A stretch of DNA of 64,000 bases from Sphingorhabdus sp. Alg239-R122 (GTDB lineage: Bacteria > Pseudomonadota > Alphaproteobacteria > Sphingomonadales > Sphingomonadaceae), in contig NZ_UNRC01000002.1 in assembly GCF_900537065.1 (NCBI RefSeq), positions 36,342 through 100,341 of the forward strand, written 5' to 3'. The position numbers and the translations under genes were made by a program. Positions 44,127 to 52,722 of this stretch are shown one piece after another. A model generated the notes under the pieces. The model was not told the DNA's origin. It worked only from the letters and a program-made list of their open reading frames with translations, and ran no database searches. The number at the start of each line of letters is the position of its first letter. The stretch's first letter is position 1.

Positions 44127-46226
44127 TTATTCTGCTCCCTCACCGATATGCTTGTCCAGCCAACCGAATACATTGCGGTGCCACTGGATGCTGTTTTTTG
44201 GCTTGTTGATCCAGTGGTTTTCGTCGGGATAGATGAGCAGTTTTGAATCAATGCCCTTTTCCTGCAGCGCGGTGAATGGCATCAGCGACTGGGTATAGGG
44301 AATGCGGAAGTCTTTCTCGCCATGGATGACCAGCATCGGTGTCTGCCAGTTTTCGACATGGTTTGCCGGGTTCCATTTTTCGGCATCGGCGCGGCTCCAC
44401 CACGGACCGCCATGATCCCATTGGTCGAACCATAGTTCCTCGGTCGAATAGGCAAAGGAACGCAGGTCGAAAATCCCGGCATGGTTGACGATACATTTAA
44501 AGCCATCGTTCCAGTTTCCGGCAATCCAGTTCATCATATAGCCGCCATAGGACGCGCCGAGTGCGCAGGCATTTTTGGTGTCGAGCGAACCGTCCTTTTT
44601 GCCTGCCGCAGCCAGGCCGAGTTTCAGGTCAGTAAGCGGCTTGCCGCCCCAGTCCTTGTTGATCGAGTCGGTAAATTCCTGCCCGTAACCAACGGATCCG
44701 TGGAAATCGACGGTGACAGCGGCATAACCTTGACTGGCCATGACTTTGGGGTTCCAGCGGAACGACCAGCTATTACCAAACGACCCCTGCGGTCCACCAT
44801 GGACCAGGAATGCGACGGGAAGCTGGTCGGCGTCACCGCGCGCTGCGCCAGTGGGTTTGATGATCTGGCCCCAGACCGTATCGCCATTCGCGCCTGCGAA
44901 AGAGAAGCGGTCAACAACAATGGGATCAATTTCGGACAGCACATCCGCATTGACACGGGTAAGCTGTGTCACCTTGCCATTCGCATCACGGCGGTACAGG
45001 TCATTGGGCGCCTGCAGGCTATTCTTCGCATAGATGATTGAGCCATCCGCCAGCGGTGTCACGCTGTGCACATTGCCTGCGCCGGTCAGCCGGGTGATTT
45101 TACCGCTTGCCACATCGACGCGGAAAGCCGGATGGTCAAGCACATCCTGCGCGGTGACAATCAGGCTTTTGCCATCGGGCGCCCAGGCGATTGAACCGAC
45201 AGAGCGGTCCCAGTCTTTTGTCAATGCGCGTTCGTTTTGCTGCGGGGTTTTGAGTTCGCGCAGCATAACGACCAGCTTGTCGCTTTCATATCCGGGACGC
45301 TCCATCGCGGCCCATGCCAAATATTTACCATCGGGTGAAATGGCGGGAAGCGTATCGGTCGCTTTGTTGTCAGGGGTCAGGTTAACAACCTGATCCGAAT
45401 GAAACGACGCGCCATATATGTCGAGATTGGTGGATTTGGGTTCATCGCCATCGGCAATGCGCATGGTATAACCAATGCCTGTGCTGTCAGGTGCCCAGAC
45501 GACTTCTTCACCGCCGCCAAAAGGCTTGGATGGACTATCGCCCACAAATTCGCCGTCCGCTGCCTTGCCGGTGCCAGTGATTTTGCCATCTGCCATTTCG
45601 AACATGAAAATACGGCTGTAATTACCCGGCTTTTCCCAGCTGGACCAGTGGCGCACGAACAGTTCGTCATATTCCCGGCCTGTGCCAAGGCCGTTGTCAG
45701 CGGTGTTGCCATCGTCGTCACAGCCGAATGTCGGGCAGTTTTTCGCAATATCGCTCCATATGGCTACGCGCGCGCCATTGGGGGCAATATGATAGCCGAC
45801 AATATCGGTTTTCAGATCGCTTGTCTGGACAGGCGTGCCTGCGCTGCCATCTGCGGAAAGCGGAACGTGCCATAGCTGCTCCGAACCCGAACGGTCGGAA
45901 AGATAATAAAGCGCGTTGCCATCAGGTGCGAAGCTAGGGCTATGTTCGTCTGCGCCATCATGGTCGGCGACCGGTATGGGCTGTGCGTTTTTGGAATCGA
46001 GCTTGAGCAGGTATAGCCGTGTCGAACGATCAAAACTGTCGGCATCTGTAGAGGTGACCTGATAGGCTGCCCATTTACCGTCCGCCGAAACTGTAGGCGC
46101 GCCGAGGCGCTTCATGGTGGCAAGGTCCATTTCGGTCATGGGCCGGGCGGCCGCTTGCGCGGAAAGGGTGAAAGGTGCGCTGGCAATGGCGAGGGCGCAC
46201 ATACTCGCTTTCAGGATATGTTTCAT
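44127..46226 (-). CDS. S9 family prolyl oligopeptidase-type peptidase
   Basis: A 699-residue exported protein: a signal peptide (about 1-26, S-A-Q-A-A-A), an N-terminal beta-propeller of WD/TolB-like repeats (D-G-N-A-L-Y-Y-L-S-D-R-S-G-type blades over about 40-420), and an alpha/beta-hydrolase domain. The nucleophile is the Ser of G-A-S-Y-G-G-Y, the oxyanion element is H-G-G-P-Q-G-S-F-G-N, and the catalytic His is in D-E-N-H-W-I-N-K. It likely degrades peptides in the periplasm. It sits between the popZ-like gene and valS. Confidence 0.92.
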   Translation of the reverse strand: MKHILKASMCALAIASAPFTLSAQAAARPMTEMDLATMKRLGAPTVSADGKWAAYQVTSTDADSFDRSTRLYLLKLDSKNAQPIPVADHDGADEHSPSFAPDGNALYYLSDRSGSEQLWHVPLSADGSAGTPVQTSDLKTDIVGYHIAPNGARVAIWSDIAKNCPTFGCDDDGNTADNGLGTGREYDELFVRHWSSWEKPGNYSRIFMFEMADGKITGTGKAADGEFVGDSPSKPFGGGEEVVWAPDSTGIGYTMRIADGDEPKSTNLDIYGASFHSDQVVNLTPDNKATDTLPAISPDGKYLAWAAMERPGYESDKLVVMLRELKTPQQNERALTKDWDRSVGSIAWAPDGKSLIVTAQDVLDHPAFRVDVASGKITRLTGAGNVHSVTPLADGSIIYAKNSLQAPNDLYRRDANGKVTQLTRVNADVLSEIDPIVVDRFSFAGANGDTVWGQIIKPTGAARGDADQLPVAFLVHGGPQGSFGNSWSFRWNPKVMASQGYAAVTVDFHGSVGYGQEFTDSINKDWGGKPLTDLKLGLAAAGKKDGSLDTKNACALGASYGGYMMNWIAGNWNDGFKCIVNHAGIFDLRSFAYSTEELWFDQWDHGGPWWSRADAEKWNPANHVENWQTPMLVIHGEKDFRIPYTQSLMPFTALQEKGIDSKLLIYPDENHWINKPKNSIQWHRNVFGWLDKHIGEGAE

Positions 46227-46281
46227 ATGAAACTGCTACCGCACAAATGCGCGTCAGGACAAGTATTATCGGCCCCCATTA

Positions 46282-46725
46282 CTAGCTTTTGCGGGTAATC
46301 CTGCTGATTTCGCGTGCCACCATATTCTCGACAATCTGCGGCAGGTTGTCATCCAGCCACTGTGCCAGCATGGGGCGCAGCATATCCCTGACCATGGCTT
46401 CCAGCGAAGATTCACCCGACTGCGCGGACGCAGAGGCAGGTTGCGGGCGGGAGAATGTGGACAGCGCCTCCAGTGATTCGCGCATCGCGTCACGTTTCGG
46501 ATCGCTAACCATGGCATCTTCTGCAACAGGTGCGAAATCATCGGTCAGTTCCAGCACGTCGTCTTCATCGGCTTCGATATATTCGCTATCACTCATGCTG
46601 GTTGCGACCGGTGCAATGCCGTCTTTACCGCGGCCAGTGACCGCCGCACGGTTATCTTCCGCAATCACTTTTTTGATGGAAGCCAGAATTTCCTCAACGC
46701 TTGGTTCCGAACCGCGTTCTGCCAT
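46282..46725 (-). CDS. DUF2497 / PopZ-like polar organising protein
   Basis: A 147-residue protein. The N-terminal helix (S-V-E-E-I-L-A-S-I-K-K-V-I-A-E-D-N) and C-terminal helices (M-L-R-P-M-L-A-Q-W-L-D-D-N-L-P-Q-I-V-E) are the two conserved ends of PopZ. The acidic middle (E-A-D-E-D-D-V-L-E-L-T-D-D-F) stands in for PopZ's longer acidic, proline-rich linker. PopZ of Caulobacter (about 177 residues) forms polar condensates that anchor chromosome origins. GAGGA precedes the ATG. It lies between tolC and the S9 peptidase gene. Confidence 0.83.
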   Translation of the reverse strand: MAERGSEPSVEEILASIKKVIAEDNRAAVTGRGKDGIAPVATSMSDSEYIEADEDDVLELTDDFAPVAEDAMVSDPKRDAMRESLEALSTFSRPQPASASAQSGESSLEAMVRDMLRPMLAQWLDDNLPQIVENMVAREISRITRKS

Positions 46726-46747
46726 GTACTTTATCCTCGGGGAATAG

Positions 46748-48238
46748 TTATTCGTCTACAGGACCCATTGTCGCGGTTTGTGCGGGCGTGTCAACGGTGC
46801 GTGTGGATACAGGTTCAGGCAGTGGGTCACGGCTCCAGTCATTCCATTTCCCATCGACACGATCGTAATTGTCCTGCGGATCATAAAGCACGCCGCCATC
46901 CAGGCCCAGATCACGTGCTTCGGCGCGGCCCATGGCGGCCAGCAGGGTAAATCCGGCGACATAGGCATTGCGGCGGGCTGTCACCAACTGAACCTGCGCC
47001 CTCAGCAATTCCTGCTCCGCGTTGAGGATATCCAATATGGTGCGGTTGCCCACGCTGTTTTCGGCGCGTACACCTTCCAGCGATAAAGCGCTGGCTTCAA
47101 CTGCCTGTTGTGAGGATTCAATAACCTGCAGGGATGCGCGCCAGCTGGAATAGGCTGCACGGGTCTGTGCGACGACATTGCGTTCGACTGCAATGGCCTG
47201 CTCCAATGCGGCACTGTAACGGGCCTGTGACTGGCGCACCCGCGCGCTAGGCAAGCCGCCCTGATAAAGTGGGACAGTAAGCCGGACCCCAGCATCGGCA
47301 GTTGTCTGTGCAAATGACTGGCCAAAATCGTCATTTGTGTTCGGAATGCCATCAGGACCTACATTTTGCAGGCTTTTGAGGAAATTGGAATAACCGCCAT
47401 TGGCAAATACACTGACACGGGGCAGCTTGGTTCCATTTGCAGAACGTATGTCATAGCGGCTGGCTTCAATATCTTCCCTTGCTGCGATAAGGTCTGGATT
47501 GCTTTCCAGTGCAATGGTTACGGCTGCATCGGGTGAACCGGGTAGATTGGGCAGGGGCGGCGGTGCTTCCAGTCCGCCAGGAGGATTGCCAACCAGCTGG
47601 ATATATACTTCCTTGCTACGGATCAGGTTGGCGGCGGCGCTCTGCAAATCGCTGCGTGCGATGGCAAGCCGTGAATCCGATTGCGCTATGTCAGTGCGGG
47701 TCAGGTCGCCAATCTCAAACCGGTCGCTTGTAGCCTGCAGATTGGTTTCCAATACGCGCACATTCTGCGCGTTCAGGCTGACGACCGCCTGATCGCGGAT
47801 GACATCCATATAGGCTGCGACCACATTGCTGAACAATGCAGATTCCGTGCCGCGCAGATTTGCCTGGCCAGCCTGTACGCGTTCCTTTGCGGCACGCACA
47901 TTATTGCGCACGGAACCGCCAGAATATACGGGCACGCTAAGTTGCACGCCTGATGTCAGTTGCCGTTCCGGAGATGTAAAGCTGGTCCGGCTTTGCTTTA
48001 GGAATTCGGTATAGTTCGTCTGGTTGGTGACATTGGGCCGTCCGTCCGCCTTGGCGATGGGCACGGTTTCATCGGTGGCGCGCTGCTGTGCCCGCGCTGC
48101 GGCCAGTGTCGGGTTTGTCAGATAGGCATTGACTAGCGCTTCACGCAAGGTATCCGCCTGTACCTGCATAGGGAAAGCGAGCGCGGCAATTGCAGCTCCT
48201 GCCATCCATTTGCGGTATTGTGATTTGCGTTTCGCCAT
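46748..48238 (-). CDS. tolC: TolC family outer membrane efflux protein
   Basis: A 496-residue protein with a signal peptide (about 1-28), then two internally repeated halves of long helices and barrel strands typical of TolC (for example A-R-A-Q-Q-R-A-T-D-E and Q-A-N-L-R-G-T-E-S-A-L-F), and a Pro/Asp-rich tail. It is the outer-membrane exit duct for RND, ABC and MFS efflux pumps and type I secretion, and could serve the MacAB pump at 52.7-56 kb. It follows pcm and precedes the popZ-like gene. GAGGGAAG precedes the ATG. Confidence 0.92.
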   Translation of the reverse strand: MAKRKSQYRKWMAGAAIAALAFPMQVQADTLREALVNAYLTNPTLAAARAQQRATDETVPIAKADGRPNVTNQTNYTEFLKQSRTSFTSPERQLTSGVQLSVPVYSGGSVRNNVRAAKERVQAGQANLRGTESALFSNVVAAYMDVIRDQAVVSLNAQNVRVLETNLQATSDRFEIGDLTRTDIAQSDSRLAIARSDLQSAAANLIRSKEVYIQLVGNPPGGLEAPPPLPNLPGSPDAAVTIALESNPDLIAAREDIEASRYDIRSANGTKLPRVSVFANGGYSNFLKSLQNVGPDGIPNTNDDFGQSFAQTTADAGVRLTVPLYQGGLPSARVRQSQARYSAALEQAIAVERNVVAQTRAAYSSWRASLQVIESSQQAVEASALSLEGVRAENSVGNRTILDILNAEQELLRAQVQLVTARRNAYVAGFTLLAAMGRAEARDLGLDGGVLYDPQDNYDRVDGKWNDWSRDPLPEPVSTRTVDTPAQTATMGPVDE

Positions 48239-48282
48239 TCTGCTTCCCTCGGCTGAAAAGTGCGTACCCTTAAGATAAGCCT

Positions 48283-48972
48283 CTAAAACTTATAACTTTT
48301 AGGTGCAATAAATTGCGGCAGTGTCATAATGTCTGAATCGGCAAATGGTGTAAGTCCAAATGTACCGTTTCTTTTGCGGCCCATGGCTATGCGTGTGACG
48401 CCATTTTCGACCAGTCCGGTCAGCAATCTGCCATTTTCGTCCAGTTGTTTGATAATAGTATCTGGCAGCTGTTCAACCGCGCCATCGATAATTATCAGGG
48501 AATAGGGCCCTTTGCGGCCGTGCCCTTTAACCAGGTCGCCACTTGCAGGTGCAATATTCCCGAAATTGCTTAGCTGCGATGCTGCATCACCCGCAAATGA
48601 TGCATCTTCTTCCAGGGCCACAACCGATGCCACAAGCGGGGCAAGCAAGGCGGCAAGATAGCCGGTTGCCGATCCTATGACCAGCACATGGTCATCATGG
48701 CGAAGCTGCGCGCGATCCAGCATAAGGCCGGTGGCAAGCGGTGGATTCAGAACGCGCCCGCCTGCACCAAGCGGAACTGCGCGGTCCATATAAGCGGTCT
48801 GCTTGCGGCTTTCCGGCACGAAATCTTCGCGCGGAGTAACCGCCATGGCGCTAATGACGACGGGGTCATTCACGTCGCTGGGGCGCAATTGGCTTTCCAC
48901 CATCACGCGGCGCATGGACGCAAAATCATTCTGAACTTCAGGCTGGGGGGTATCGGAAGTAGTGGAAACCAT
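48283..48972 (-). CDS. protein-L-isoaspartate O-methyltransferase family protein
   Basis: A 229-residue methyltransferase of the Pcm fold: M-V-E-S-Q-L-R-P near 25-31, the substrate-side P-R-E-D-F-V-P near 47-53, the SAM loop V-L-V-I-G-S-A-T-G-Y-L-A near 96-107, and an I-I-I-D-G-A segment. The usual G-x-G-x-G loop is changed (G-S-A-T-G), and the sequence is nearer to the alphaproteobacterial 'protein-L-isoaspartate O-methyltransferase' set found upstream of tolC than to E. coli Pcm. Its true substrate is uncertain. It is the first gene of the pcm-tolC-popZ run. Confidence 0.82.
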   Translation of the reverse strand: MVSTTSDTPQPEVQNDFASMRRVMVESQLRPSDVNDPVVISAMAVTPREDFVPESRKQTAYMDRAVPLGAGGRVLNPPLATGLMLDRAQLRHDDHVLVIGSATGYLAALLAPLVASVVALEEDASFAGDAASQLSNFGNIAPASGDLVKGHGRKGPYSLIIIDGAVEQLPDTIIKQLDENGRLLTGLVENGVTRIAMGRKRNGTFGLTPFADSDIMTLPQFIAPKSYKF

Positions 48973-49256
48973 GAAAATTTTTATCTCACTGCAAAAATTG
49001 TCTTAGGCGCCATACTGTATTATAAACACAATACAGTCAAGCGATTTGGGATATCCTTACCGCTTCATATGCGCGCCGCCAAGATGCTATAGCCGAATAT
49101 CGACCAAATGCAGCCATTTCTATGCAGGCGCCACTCAGCACAGCTGAATACGCCCTTTTATATGAACCATAACCTGGCGGGATTGTGCCATAAAATGGCA
49201 ATAACGATAAAGATACCTTGACAAAATGATGAAAGCCTAGCAATTGCGCGGTCGGC

Positions 49257-49330
49257 GGCCCGATGGCGGAGTGGTGACGCAGCGGATTGCAAATCCGTGT
49301 ACGCCGGTTCGATTCCGGCTCGGGCCTCCA
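49257..49330 (+). tRNA. tRNA-Cys (anticodon GCA)
   Basis: 74 nt with encoded CCA. The acceptor stem GGCCCGA pairs with TCGGGCC; the discriminator base is U, a cysteine identity element; the anticodon loop TTGCAAA carries GCA between GCGGA and TCCGT; the T-arm is GCCGG-TTCGATT-CCGGC. All arms fold. It stands alone, 98 bp before the LacI-type gene's open frame. Confidence 0.97.
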
Positions 49331-49463
49331 ATCGGTGATATTTGCCTATGTGCCACTCCATTTTTCTCCTAACAGTGCTGACAACCTTGTCTGACCGCAT
49401 TTGCTGTGGCAATTATGATACGGTTTTGTGAGTGCGCCCAGAAGATGCGCGAAAGGTTTCCGA

Positions 49464-50522
49464 TTGAACAGCATTGTCACTGAATCGGGCAAAGTGCCTG
49501 GTAAATCGCGTACAACAATGGTTGATGTGGCGAAGGATGCGGGCGTATCCTTTAAAACGGTATCGCGCGTTCTGAATGGCGAAGGGAATGTCCGGGACGA
49601 GACCCGCAGGCTCGTCTTGGAGTCTGCACAGCGGTTAAATTACTCTGTTAACGGTGCTGCGCGAAGCCTGCGTGTGGGCGGGCCGCAGATCATTGCTCTG
49701 CTGGTCGCCAATCCCAGCCGCAGCTATGTTGAGAGTATGCACCTGGGCGCGCTCAGGAGATGCCATGAAACCGGCGCACATCTCATCATGGAAGAATGCA
49801 ATGATGTTTCCGGCATCGCTTCCATGATTGACAATACATCGCCGGTTGGCGTGGTCGTCACGCCGCCATTATGCGACAATCCTGCAGTCATCAAGTTGTT
49901 GCAGGATAGGGAAATTCCCTATGTGCTGATTGCACCGGATGACCCGCAATCATCGCGAGGAGCTTCCGTCAATATGGACGATGAAGCCGCCGCAAGGGAA
50001 ATGACCGAATATCTTATCGGCATGGGTCATCGCAGAATTGCGTTTATCAAGGGACATCCAGAACATAATGTATCGGAAAAGCGCTATAGCGGATATGTGC
50101 AGGCGATGAAAAATGCGGACATTCAGTTATCTGCAGAGCTGGTGGAACAAGGCCATTTTTCATGGAGCTCAGGGCTTGTGGCCGCAGAGAAACTGCTCGA
50201 CCTGCCCGAGCGGCCAAGTGCGATTTTTGCGAGTAACGATGATATGGCGGCAGCAGTCATTGCCGCTGCCTATCGCCGTAATATACATGTGCCTGGTGAC
50301 ATGTCCGTTGTGGGGTTTGACAATACGCAAGTCGCTGCGGTCATCAGCCCGTCACTTACAACGGTGAATCAGCCTATTGCTGAACTTGTATCGGAAGCCG
50401 TTGGCCTGCTTTCCAATCAAATGTTCCGTCATGGCGATACGTCTGATCCGGTTTTTTTGAAGCACCACATTGTGAAACGTGAGTCTGTAGCACGGCCTGC
50501 AAAGCCAGCCGGACAGCTCTAA
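49464..50522 (+). CDS. LacI family transcriptional regulator
   Basis: About 352 residues. The N-terminal LacI helix-turn-helix is clear (T-M-V-D-V-A-K-D-A-G-V-S-F-K-T-V-S-R-V-L-N), then a type 1 periplasmic-binding fold (sugar-binding) with S-A-I-F-A-S-N-D-D-M-A-A and F-D-N-T-Q-V-A. I start at the TTG at 49464 (GAAAGG 7-8 bp upstream); the frame stays open to a GTG at 49428, which lies only 8 bp past a TATGAT (49414-49419) and would make a nearly leaderless mRNA. The target is unknown. The 3' end overlaps the convergent TetR gene by 4 bp. Confidence 0.88.
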   Translation: MNSIVTESGKVPGKSRTTMVDVAKDAGVSFKTVSRVLNGEGNVRDETRRLVLESAQRLNYSVNGAARSLRVGGPQIIALLVANPSRSYVESMHLGALRRCHETGAHLIMEECNDVSGIASMIDNTSPVGVVVTPPLCDNPAVIKLLQDREIPYVLIAPDDPQSSRGASVNMDDEAAAREMTEYLIGMGHRRIAFIKGHPEHNVSEKRYSGYVQAMKNADIQLSAELVEQGHFSWSSGLVAAEKLLDLPERPSAIFASNDDMAAAVIAAAYRRNIHVPGDMSVVGFDNTQVAAVISPSLTTVNQPIAELVSEAVGLLSNQMFRHGDTSDPVFLKHHIVKRESVARPAKPAGQL

Positions 50523-51124
50523 AGTTCCAGCGCAGCATCAATCTGTCGCCCGGCTGCATCCAGGATCATGGGACGCCAATCCTGTATTTCGACCAGCTGT
50601 GATACAGCATTGCCACGCAGCCGCACAAAGCCGTGCAGCGTTGCCCATAAGGTAAGCGCGAACTCCTGTTTTTCCGCAAGCGTCGCATCTTTGGGCAGTG
50701 CCGATGATGTCAGCGCTATAAGCCGGGCAAAAGCTTCTACACCGGCGCGCCGCGCTTCTGGGGAAGGTTCATAGTCTGGATCAGCCTCCCCGAAGATAAG
50801 CCGGTAATGCGCGTCATATTTCTCCGCCAGGTCTATATAGCGTTTCATGCCCAGCATGATCGCTTCACGGGGGCCATGTTCCGAAAGGTCGATGTCCATG
50901 GCCGCGGACACTTTCTCAAACCCCTCTATATATAAAGCGTCAAGCACACCCTGCTTGCCCTGAAAATGGCTGTAGATGCCGATAGTGGACATGCCCGCGC
51001 GCCTGGCAATGGCGCGCACTGACAATGCAGGCAGCCCGCCCTCAAGGAACAGTGCGGAAGCTGCATCCAATATCCTGGTTTTCGTGTCGCCCTGCAAATC
51101 AGTCGTCTGTGAATCATGCACCAT
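50519..51124 (-). CDS. TetR family transcriptional regulator
   Basis: A 201-residue protein. The N-terminal TetR helix-turn-helix (T-R-I-L-D-A-A-S-A-L-F-L-E-G-G; S-V-R-A-I-A-R-R-A-G-M-S-T-I-G-I-Y-S-H-F) is followed by a helical ligand-binding domain. It is divergent from the flavoprotein gene, and the 97-bp gap between them holds a pair of near-identical palindromes that cover the flavoprotein promoter. It almost certainly represses that gene, and probably itself. Its C-terminus overlaps the LacI gene. Confidence 0.92.
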   Translation of the reverse strand: MVHDSQTTDLQGDTKTRILDAASALFLEGGLPALSVRAIARRAGMSTIGIYSHFQGKQGVLDALYIEGFEKVSAAMDIDLSEHGPREAIMLGMKRYIDLAEKYDAHYRLIFGEADPDYEPSPEARRAGVEAFARLIALTSSALPKDATLAEKQEFALTLWATLHGFVRLRGNAVSQLVEIQDWRPMILDAAGRQIDAALEL

Positions 51125-51143
51125 GATCCGATTTTAGCATGCC

Positions 51144-51171
51144 TTGACAAAATATAACAGCGTTATATAAC
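51144..51171 (+). promoter_or_regulatory. promoter of the flavoprotein gene
   Basis: A -35 box TTGACA (51144-51149) and a -10 box TATAAC (51166-51171) with a 16-bp spacer, upstream of the gene starting at 51222. The -10 lies inside the first operator, so repressor binding would block RNA polymerase. Confidence 0.7.
51152..51168. promoter_or_regulatory. TetR-type operator 1
   Basis: ATATAAC-AGC-GTTATAT, a perfect 7-bp inverted repeat with a 3-bp spacer. It overlaps the spacer and -10 box of the promoter. Its form is typical of TetR-family operators. Confidence 0.8.
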
Positions 51172-51175
51172 GCCG

Positions 51176-51190
51176 TATAACACCGTTATA
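51176..51190. promoter_or_regulatory. TetR-type operator 2
   Basis: TATAAC-ACC-GTTATA, a 6-bp inverted repeat with the same arms as operator 1. The centres are 23 bp apart, about two helical turns, so two dimers could bind the same face. It lies just past the -10 box. Confidence 0.75.
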
Positions 51191-51221
51191 TTCGATTCGT
51201 ATTTATTTTAGGAACGCCCCC

Positions 51222-52625
51222 ATGACCACGAAACTCAAAACTGACTACCTGATTGTTGGCAGCGGCGCTGTCGGTATGGCTTTTGCCGATACTCTACTCA
51301 CCGAAACCGATGCCAATATCATCATTGTTGACCGTTATGCGAAACCGGGCGGGCACTGGAATGTCGCTTATCCGTTCGTGACCCTGCATCAGCCGTCACA
51401 GTTTTACGGTGTTAGTTCAAAAGAGTTGAGCAAGGGCCGGGTTGATGAGGTGGGCTTGAATAAAGGCCTGAATGACCTGGCCACGGGGCAGGAAGTCAGC
51501 GCCTATTTTGACGATGTGATGCGCCACCAGTTCCTGCCGACGGGCCGCGTGCAGTATTTTCCGATGTGTAACTATGAGGGCGAAGGCAGGTTCACTTCAA
51601 AGCTGAGCGGTGAGGCATTTGAAGTTGACTATGATAAACTGGTCGACTGCACTTTCCTCAACACCTCTGTGCCCTCGACACATACACCAGGCTTTACCAT
51701 TGCAGATGGCGTGCCTTTTATTCCGCTCAATGACCTGCCCAAAGTGACAGAGGCGCCCGAAGGCTATGTCGTTGTCGGTGGGGGCAAGACCGGGATTGAT
51801 GCCGTTTTGTGGATGCTGGAAACCGGGATTGATCCCGATAAAATCACCTGGATCATGCCGCGCGATGCCTGGCTCATCAACCGTGCGAATACCCAGCCTT
51901 CGATGGCGTTTTTCGAAAACACCATGGGTGCACAGGCGGCCCAGTTTGAATCGATCGCGAATGCGGAAAACATGGATGATATGTTCGACCGTCTGGAAGA
52001 ATCGGGTTATTTCCTGCGTATCGACACTGACGTGCGCCCGAAAATGTTCCACGCCGCGACAGTGAGCGAGATGGAAATTGAAGAGCTGCGCCGCGTGAAA
52101 AACATTGTGCGTATGGGCCGCGTCTCGGCCATCGAGACCGACCGCATTGTGCTTGCCGAAGGCGAAATCCCGACCAGCACAAATCACCTGCATGTCGATT
52201 GTTCGGCGAGCGCGATCACGCGCGCCGACATGATCCCCGTGTTCAATGGCAACACCATTACACCGCAGACGGTGCGTGCTTACCAGCCGGTTTTCAGTGC
52301 CTCGCTGATTGCGCATGTCGAAGCGTCAAGCCGCGATGAAGCGGAAAAGAACCGGCTGTGCACAGTCGTGCCGCTGCCCAACAGCACCTATGATTATATG
52401 CGTATGACCGCCGCCATGATGATGAACCAGTATAACTGGGGGCAGGACAAGGAAATCCAGGCTTGGATGCTTGAAAACCGGCTCGACGGATTCAGCAAGA
52501 TGGTATCCAAAGTTGATCCGAATGATACCGAGAAGATGGATATCCTCAATCGCCTGCGTGGCAACGCTGTGCCGGCCATGGCAAAGCTGCAGCAGTTTAT
52601 TGCCGAAAGCGCGCCTGCTGCATAA
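51222..52625 (+). CDS. FAD/NAD(P)-binding oxidoreductase (monooxygenase-like)
   Basis: A 467-residue flavoprotein. The FAD loop V-G-S-G-A-V-G near 12-18 is followed by G-G-H-W near 45-48, and a second dinucleotide loop V-V-G-G-G-K-T-G lies near 184-191. This layout fits flavin-containing or Baeyer-Villiger-type monooxygenases, but I do not see the full BVMO or FMO fingerprint, so the reaction is open. It is under a TetR-type operator pair, so its substrate or a related compound is probably the inducer. Confidence 0.75.
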   Translation: MTTKLKTDYLIVGSGAVGMAFADTLLTETDANIIIVDRYAKPGGHWNVAYPFVTLHQPSQFYGVSSKELSKGRVDEVGLNKGLNDLATGQEVSAYFDDVMRHQFLPTGRVQYFPMCNYEGEGRFTSKLSGEAFEVDYDKLVDCTFLNTSVPSTHTPGFTIADGVPFIPLNDLPKVTEAPEGYVVVGGGKTGIDAVLWMLETGIDPDKITWIMPRDAWLINRANTQPSMAFFENTMGAQAAQFESIANAENMDDMFDRLEESGYFLRIDTDVRPKMFHAATVSEMEIEELRRVKNIVRMGRVSAIETDRIVLAEGEIPTSTNHLHVDCSASAITRADMIPVFNGNTITPQTVRAYQPVFSASLIAHVEASSRDEAEKNRLCTVVPLPNSTYDYMRMTAAMMMNQYNWGQDKEIQAWMLENRLDGFSKMVSKVDPNDTEKMDILNRLRGNAVPAMAKLQQFIAESAPAA

Positions 52626-52693
52626 ATATATCGCACGCCTGTCTGACAGTTTGGCCTAAACCATCGACAGCATGGGCAAAAAGTGATTATGGT

Positions 52694-52714
52694 CCCCTGA
52701 CTTGCAAACAGGGG
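52694..52714 (+). promoter_or_regulatory. hairpin masking the ribosome-binding site of the MacA-like gene
   Basis: CCCCTG (52694-52699) pairs with CAGGGG (52709-52714) across a 9-nt loop. The right arm contains AGGGG, the only good Shine-Dalgarno before the ATG at 52723 (8-bp spacing). If formed, the stem would hide the ribosome-binding site. Confidence 0.4.
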
Positions 52715-52722
52715 CCATCATC

